Source: Candidatus Staskawiczbacteria bacterium
Lineage (GTDB): Bacteria > Patescibacteriota > Minisyncoccia > Minisyncoccales > Staskawiczbacteraceae
Reading direction: 5' to 3'
DNA length: 9,570 nt
Assembly: GCA_903850725.1 (NCBI GenBank)
Contig: CAINMG010000020.1
Span: forward strand, 1-9,570
Made by a program: the position numbers and the translations under genes
The notes under the pieces: model-generated
What the model saw: the letters and a program-made list of their open reading frames with translations, nothing else
Told to the model about the DNA's origin: nothing
The model's database searches: none
Shown: piece after piece, positions 6,033-9,570 of the stretch
Layout: each line of letters opens with the position of its first letter
How positions within the stretch are numbered: the first letter of the stretch is position 1

Positions 6033-6266
6033 TTATATTTTGCTTATTACTCTAAATGTCTTGTCTTTTGATATTGGCGCGCACTCTTCAATAATCACAT
6101 TGTCCCCAACCTTCATTTCAGGATTTTCATTATGTGCCTTAAATCTTTTATGAACCTTAAATCTTCTCTTGTATTTTGGATGTTCTTTTACGCTTTCTAC
6201 TTCAACAACCACAGTTTTCTGCATTTTATCGGAAACAATTATACCTTGTAGTTGTTTTTTAGCCAT
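6033..6266 (-). CDS. rpsQ: 30S ribosomal protein S17
   Basis: S17 is a primary 16S rRNA-binding protein with an OB fold. The 77-residue product has the usual order: GIIVSDKMQKTVVVEVE (9-25), the basic HPKYKRRFKVHKRFKAHNE loop (29-47), VGDNVIIEECAPISKDKTFRV (53-73, quoted as a motif). It is slightly shorter than the common 80-90 residues. It lies 13 nt after rpmC and 4 nt before rplN, in the conserved order. Confidence 0.97.
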   Translation of the reverse strand: MAKKQLQGIIVSDKMQKTVVVEVESVKEHPKYKRRFKVHKRFKAHNENPEMKVGDNVIIEECAPISKDKTFRVISKI

Positions 6267-6279
6267 GTTCTTAAATTAA

Positions 6280-6465
6280 TTATTTTAATTCTTTTAGTAT
6301 AGTTAATGTTCGTGCTATTTCTTTTTTTATATTACTTATTTCTTTGACATTTTTCAGCTTGTTTGATGAAAATTTGAATCTTAAATCAGAAAGCTTCTTC
6401 TGTAAGTCTAATACAGATTTTTCTAATTCTTTTTTATCTTTTTTTCTTAATTCAATTATTTTCAT
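6280..6465 (-). CDS. rpmC: 50S ribosomal protein L29
   Basis: L29 is a two-helix protein at the polypeptide exit tunnel and part of the docking site for SRP and trigger factor. The 61-residue product begins MKIIELRKKDKKELEKSV, with the LSDLRFKFSSNKLKN helix-turn region and the NIKKEIARTLTILKE C-terminal helix. Its ATG lies only about 7 nt downstream of the start predicted from a strong promoter, so its mRNA may have an almost absent leader. Confidence 0.96.
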   Translation of the reverse strand: MKIIELRKKDKKELEKSVLDLQKKLSDLRFKFSSNKLKNVKEISNIKKEIARTLTILKELK

Positions 6466-6471
6466 AATATA

Positions 6472-6507
6472 ATTTGTTATTATAGCCTATTTTATAATAC
6501 TTTTCAA
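6472..6507 (-). promoter_or_regulatory. Internal sigma70-type promoter upstream of rpmC
   Basis: On the minus strand TTGAAA (6502-6507, 5 of 6 matches to the -35 consensus) is followed by a 17-bp spacer and a perfect -10 box TATAAT (6479-6484). The expected start near 6472 would leave a leader of only about 7 nt before the rpmC ATG. The rplP-rpmC gap (59 nt) is longer than most neighbours, as expected if it holds a promoter. It would raise expression of rpmC to secY independently of the S10 promoter. Confidence 0.7.
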
Positions 6508-6524
6508 GGCCTAGATGCACTTTT

Positions 6525-6947
6525 TTATATTTGGTCTTCTCTTCTAATAAACTTTGTGGCAATTGGTAATTTTCTAGCTGCTCCCAAAAGAGCTTCTTTT
6601 GCTATATCCTCTTTTAAACCATCAATTTCAAAAATAATTCTTCCAGGTCTTACGGCAAATACATAATGATCCACTCCTCCTTTTCCTCCTCCCAATGGAA
6701 CTTCTGGTCCTTTGCTAGTTACAGGTTTATCTGGAAAAATTCTAAGCCACAATTTACCACCTTTTTTCATATATCTTATTATATGCCTTCTGGCAGATTC
6801 TATTTGACGAGATGACACCCATTTTGTTCCCATGGCTTTCAAGCCAAAACTACCAAAGTTAAGCTCCGTTGCTCTTGTCTCAATTCCACGAGACTTTCCT
6901 TTGCACCACTTTCTGTGTTTAACTTTTTTTGGCATTAGTATTGACAT
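6525..6947 (-). CDS. rplP: 50S ribosomal protein L16
   Basis: L16 lies near the peptidyl-transferase centre and helps accommodate A-site tRNA. Starting at ATG 6945-6947 the protein has 140 residues and opens MSILMPKKVKHRKWCKGK, close to the family's MLMPKR... pattern. A TTG three codons upstream is less likely. Conserved parts include GLKAMGTKWVSSRQIESARR and VRPGRIIFEIDG. The loop that in E. coli reads RMGKGKG, with the hydroxylated Arg81, reads PLGGGKGG here, so that arginine position is proline (P84). The start codon overlaps an inverted repeat, TTGACA-TGTG-TGTCAA (6941-6956). Confidence 0.96.
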   Translation of the reverse strand: MSILMPKKVKHRKWCKGKSRGIETRATELNFGSFGLKAMGTKWVSSRQIESARRHIIRYMKKGGKLWLRIFPDKPVTSKGPEVPLGGGKGGVDHYVFAVRPGRIIFEIDGLKEDIAKEALLGAARKLPIATKFIRREDQI

Positions 6948-6957
6948 GTGTGTCAAA

Positions 6958-7057
6958 ACAGATTTTCACAGATGCTTAACAGATTTTCACAGATCACGGA
7001 TTTTTTATATTTTATCTGTGATTTGTGTTGTCTGTTTTTAAATCTGTGTTAATCTGT
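6958..7057. repeat. 100-nt CAGAT-rich hairpin repeat, copy B
   Basis: This copy has the same length and layout as the one at 5561-5660: two ACAGATTTTCACAGAT-type units, a T-rich centre, then complementary ATCTGTG...CTGT units. The long imperfect arms (about 44 nt each) can pair. It fills most of the rpsC-rplP gap, beginning 3 nt after the rpsC stop and ending just before the rplP start region. Confidence 0.85.
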
Positions 7058-7060
7058 CGT

Positions 7061-7732
7061 TTAATCGAATTTTTCTCCTTTATATAACCATACTTTTATA
7101 CCTATTTTTCCATATGTGCATTTAGCCTCTGCAAATCCATAATCAATATTTGCTCTTATTGTGTTTCTTGGCATTTGACCTTGAGCCAACCACTCTCTTC
7201 TTGCTATTTCAATTCCATTCAATCTTCCAGAAACTTCTATTCTTACTCCTTTTATTTCTTTATCTTGCATAACTCTTTCAATCGACTTCTTTAAAACTTG
7301 TCTAAAAGGAATTCTTTTTTCAATCTGTTGGCCTGCCATCTCTGCTACTAATGATGCTCTAGTAAATGGATTCTTTACTTCTCTTATTTCAATTTTAAAA
7401 TTTCTTTTTGTTTTATCGGAAGCTTTTAAAGAATTTCTTTTTTTCCTTGTGATGCTTTTTTCTAATGATGTTTTAAGCAATTCAATCCCATTTCCTCCAC
7501 GTCCAATAATTAATCCTGGTCTTGCTGTTTCAATGATAATATTTAGTTTGCCAGCAGAATGTTCAATTTGTATAGAAGCAACTGAAGCATCAACTAATTT
7601 TTTGGTTAAATAATCTTTTATCATAAAGTCTTCCTCAAGAAACTGTGGCATTTTACTACCATAAAAACCTCTGATGTTCCAGTCTTCTGTTCCCTTTATT
7701 CTAAATGATTTTGGATGTACCTTGTGTGACAT
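7061..7732 (-). CDS. rpsC: 30S ribosomal protein S3
   Basis: S3 forms part of the mRNA entry tunnel and its helicase activity. The 223-residue protein starts MSHKVHPKSFRIKG (homologues: MGQKVHP...). It has an N-terminal KH type II domain with the RNA-binding GxxG loop GRGG (77-80), followed by the S3 C-terminal domain with PFRQVLKKSIERVM and RIEVSGRLNGIEIARREW (174-191 region), and ends with the YGKIGIKVWLYKGE strand. It follows rplV by 9 nt. A CAGAT hairpin repeat follows its stop. Confidence 0.97.
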   Translation of the reverse strand: MSHKVHPKSFRIKGTEDWNIRGFYGSKMPQFLEEDFMIKDYLTKKLVDASVASIQIEHSAGKLNIIIETARPGLIIGRGGNGIELLKTSLEKSITRKKRNSLKASDKTKRNFKIEIREVKNPFTRASLVAEMAGQQIEKRIPFRQVLKKSIERVMQDKEIKGVRIEVSGRLNGIEIARREWLAQGQMPRNTIRANIDYGFAEAKCTYGKIGIKVWLYKGEKFD

Positions 7733-7741
7733 ATTATGAAT

Positions 7742-8170
7742 TTATTTTACTTTTTTATTTAATTTTTTATTTTGTCTTTTAATTCTAAACTCTTTTTTCT
7801 TGGCAATTCTGATATCTCTCTTACTTTCTATTTTATTTTCTAATGTATCTAAGACTATAGTAATGTGTGATGTTCTTTTTTCTATAGGATAAGCTCTTCC
7901 GCGACTCATTGGGTGCCATCTTTTTAATCTTGTTCCTTCATCTGCAAAAACTTTTGCAACAAAAAGATTTTCTTTTTTTAATTTAAAATCATTTTCCGCT
8001 GAAGCTATGGCTGAATTCAATAATTTCAAAATAATCGGTGCTGACTTTCTTGTTGTAAACGAAAGAGCGGTCTGAGCCTCTGGAGCTCCTTTGCCTCTTA
8101 TTAAATCAATCACATCTCTTGTCTTTCTTGGAGCTATTCTTAAATTTCTTAATATTGCTTTAACTTGCAT
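7742..8170 (-). CDS. rplV: 50S ribosomal protein L22
   Basis: L22 binds 23S rRNA and its long hairpin lines the exit tunnel. The product has 142 residues, longer than the usual 110, because of a basic C-terminal tail rich in KK/RIKR (about 118-142). The core is typical: LRNLRIAPRKTRDVIDLIRGK (about 8-28, quoted as a motif), LLNSAIASAEND (50-61), and the tunnel hairpin with RLKRWHPMSRGRAYPIEKRTSHITIV. It starts 24 nt after the rpsS stop. Confidence 0.97.
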   Translation of the reverse strand: MQVKAILRNLRIAPRKTRDVIDLIRGKGAPEAQTALSFTTRKSAPIILKLLNSAIASAENDFKLKKENLFVAKVFADEGTRLKRWHPMSRGRAYPIEKRTSHITIVLDTLENKIESKRDIRIAKKKEFRIKRQNKKLNKKVK

Positions 8171-8194
8171 GATTTTATAAATAATTTTAAATTT

Positions 8195-8533
8195 TTATTT
8201 TTTTGCTACTGGTTTTGCTACTTCAGCTGTTTTTACTGCTTCTTTTTGCTGATCTCCAGCTTCAATGCTCTTTTGCATTTTACCTCCATGTTTTCCAAAT
8301 TTTGTTGTTGGAGAAAATTCACCAAGCTTATGTCCTACCATATCTTCTGCTACATATACAGCCACAAATTCTTTTCCATTATGTACTCCAAATGTAAAAC
8401 CAACCATTTCTGGCGAAATACTACTGTGTCTTGCCCAAGTTTTGATAATAGCTTTCTCTCCTTTTTTGAGGGCTAGGACTTTTGATAATAATTTTTGGTC
8501 AACATATGGACCTTTTCTTAAACTTCTGCTCAT
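8195..8533 (-). CDS. rpsS: 30S ribosomal protein S19
   Basis: S19 sits in the head of the small subunit, bound with S13, near the A-site tRNA. The 112-residue product has the canonical start MSRSLRKGPYVDQKLL and the signature GHKLGEFSPTTKFGKHGGK (72-90). About 20 extra C-terminal residues, rich in alanine, lysine and glutamate (ending KTAEVAKPVAKK), extend it beyond the usual 92. It lies 13 nt after rplB with no Shine-Dalgarno motif. Confidence 0.97.
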   Translation of the reverse strand: MSRSLRKGPYVDQKLLSKVLALKKGEKAIIKTWARHSSISPEMVGFTFGVHNGKEFVAVYVAEDMVGHKLGEFSPTTKFGKHGGKMQKSIEAGDQQKEAVKTAEVAKPVAKK

Positions 8534-8546
8534 GAATTTTTAAAAA

Positions 8547-9407
8547 TTATTTTTTAATTTTTTTCTTTCTTCTTTGAATAATTAATTTACTTGACCATTT
8601 TCTTGGATTTCTTGTTTTTACCCCTAAGGCATGTTTTCCCCATGGTGTTTTTGGATATTTAAGTCCAATTGGTTGTCTTCCTTCTCCTCCTCCGTGTGGA
8701 TGATCTACAGGATTCATAGCAGTTCCTCTTACATGTGGTCTTCTTCCTTTTAATCTTGATTTTCCAGCTTTTCCAACTCTATAAAATCTATTTTCCGGAT
8801 TAGATACAGCTCCAATTGAAGCAAAACACTCTGATGGTACTTTTCTTATTTCACCAGAAGGCATTTTTAAGTTGGCATATTTTTCTTCATGAGCTAAAAC
8901 TTGAGCGCTAGATCCAGCTGATCTTACCATAATACCGCCCTTACCAGGTTCTAATTCAACATTATATATTAATGTTCCAACTGGAATATTCTTTAATCTC
9001 ATCCTATTACCCACATTTAAATCTGCTTTATCAGCAAATACTACTGAATCTCCAACTTTTAAGCCATGAGGTGCAATTATATATTGCCTGTTTGCTTGCC
9101 CTGAGCTTGTCGACGGGTCTTGATATTCAATTAAAGCAATAAAACCTGTTCTGTTTGGATCATATTCTAATGCAATAACTAAAGCAGGGCTATCAATTCT
9201 TGTTTGTGCAAATTCAATAATTCTATAAAGTTTTTTTACTCCACCACCTTTATGTCTTGTTGTAATTCTTCCAGTTGAAGCTGATCTACCAACATTTCTT
9301 TTTACGTATATTAAAAGCTTTTTCTCAGCTTTCTTTTTTGTAAGCAAAGAAAAATCAATCCCTGTCATTCCTCTTCTTGCTGGTGTTGTTGGTTTATATA
9401 TTTTCAT
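8547..9407 (-). CDS. rplB: 50S ribosomal protein L2 with a short in-frame insertion
   Basis: L2 is one of the most conserved ribosomal proteins, needed for subunit joining and near the peptidyl-transferase centre. The product has 286 residues (usual about 275). It has the N-terminal KIYKPTTPARRGMTG, the OB-like RNA-binding domain (about 40-130), the SH3-like domain, and the C-terminal MNPVDHPHGGGEGR loop (231-244) with the functionally important histidines. Residues 97-105 (DPSTSSGQA) are not part of the family; E. coli has KDGERR between the flanking tyrosines, so the net gain is about seven residues. The ATG lies 2 nt after the rplW stop. Confidence 0.98.
   Translation of the reverse strand: MKIYKPTTPARRGMTGIDFSLLTKKKAEKKLLIYVKRNVGRSASTGRITTRHKGGGVKKLYRIIEFAQTRIDSPALVIALEYDPNRTGFIALIEYQDPSTSSGQANRQYIIAPHGLKVGDSVVFADKADLNVGNRMRLKNIPVGTLIYNVELEPGKGGIMVRSAGSSAQVLAHEEKYANLKMPSGEIRKVPSECFASIGAVSNPENRFYRVGKAGKSRLKGRRPHVRGTAMNPVDHPHGGGEGRQPIGLKYPKTPWGKHALGVKTRNPRKWSSKLIIQRRKKKIKK
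9093..9119 (-). repeat. GC-rich short repeat inserted in frame in rplB
   Basis: On the minus strand this 27-nt stretch encodes DPSTSSGQA and contains the core CCCGTCGACAAGCTCAGGG (9099-9117). It is GC-rich in a very AT-rich gene. From memory, CCCTTCGACAAGCTCAGGG, which differs at one position, is a widespread short dispersed repeat in CPR and other bacterial genomes; I could not check this. Its length keeps the reading frame open. Confidence 0.75.
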
Positions 9408-9409
9408 AA

Positions 9410-9570
9410 TTATAATATTTCAATTTTATCTCCTTTTTTTAATAAAACAATAGCTTTGGTATATGCTTTTTTTAATCCTGTTGTCTTTCCAATTCTTCTT
9501 TTTTTGTGTGGTATTTTTACTATATTTACAGATAAAACCTTAACTCCATAAACTCCCTCTACTGCTTTTC
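9410..9570 (-). CDS. rplW: 50S ribosomal protein L23, C-terminal part (cut by window edge)
   Basis: L23 lies at the exit tunnel and is the main docking site for trigger factor and SRP. Only the last 52 codons are in the window; the gene continues beyond 9570. The translation begins KAVEGVYGVKVLSVNIVKI, matching the AVE.LFGVKV.SVN segment of L23. It continues through the basic loop HKKRRIGKTTGLKKAYTKA and ends AIVLLKKGDKIEIL followed by TAA (9410-9412). The stop is 2 nt upstream of the rplB start, which suggests translational coupling. Its place before rplB is the standard S10-operon order. Confidence 0.93.
   Translation of the reverse strand, partial: KAVEGVYGVKVLSVNIVKIPHKKRRIGKTTGLKKAYTKAIVLLKKGDKIEIL

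Noticed and set aside
6948..6956. TTG start three codons upstream for rplP
   Set aside because: ATG at 6945-6947 gives a better match to the L16 N terminus and TTG is a weaker start.

Overview
The window is one continuous block of core translation and secretion genes, all transcribed on the minus strand. Read in transcription order (from high to low coordinates), it holds the 3' end of rplW (L23), then rplB, rpsS, rplV, rpsC, rplP, rpmC, rpsQ, rplN, rplX, rplE, rpsN, rpsH, rplF, rplR, rpsE, rplO and secY. This is the classical S10-spc gene order. After secY comes a strong terminator-like hairpin and then an independently promoted RNase P RNA gene (rnpB) with its own terminator at the window edge. 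No plus-strand gene is supported.

The organism looks like a Patescibacteria/CPR bacterium, by inference. rpmD (L30), normally between rpsE and rplO, is absent, and those two genes are only 1 nt apart. Loss of L30 is a known CPR trait. The DNA is strongly AT-rich, S14 is the short zinc-binding form, and all 18 proteins end in TAA. None of the 17 visible start codons has a recognisable Shine-Dalgarno sequence. The standard code (TGA as stop) reads every gene intact, which argues against the lineages that read TGA as glycine. I cannot place it below that level.

Layout: 9410-9570 rplW 3' part; 6525-9407 the rest of the S10 block to rplP; 5660-6465 rpmC, rpsQ and rplN, preceded by a good internal sigma70-type promoter; 1937-5553 rplX to rplO; 583-1860 secY; 470-582 terminator and rnpB promoter; 61-470 rnpB; 28-51 rnpB terminator.

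The genes make ribosomal proteins of both subunits plus the SecYEG channel subunit, with the tRNA 5'-processing ribozyme next door. The less ordinary content is between the genes. At least three families of short structured repeats sit within a few bases after stop codons: two full copies and one half copy of a 100-nt CAGAT-rich hairpin, two related GC-tipped hairpins, and an AAAGTT-type tandem/hairpin region. A fourth GC-rich 27-nt element is inserted in frame inside rplB. I see no defence, mobile or biosynthetic system. The candidate novelties are the repeat families, the variant RNase P RNA and the SD-less or near-leaderless expression signals.
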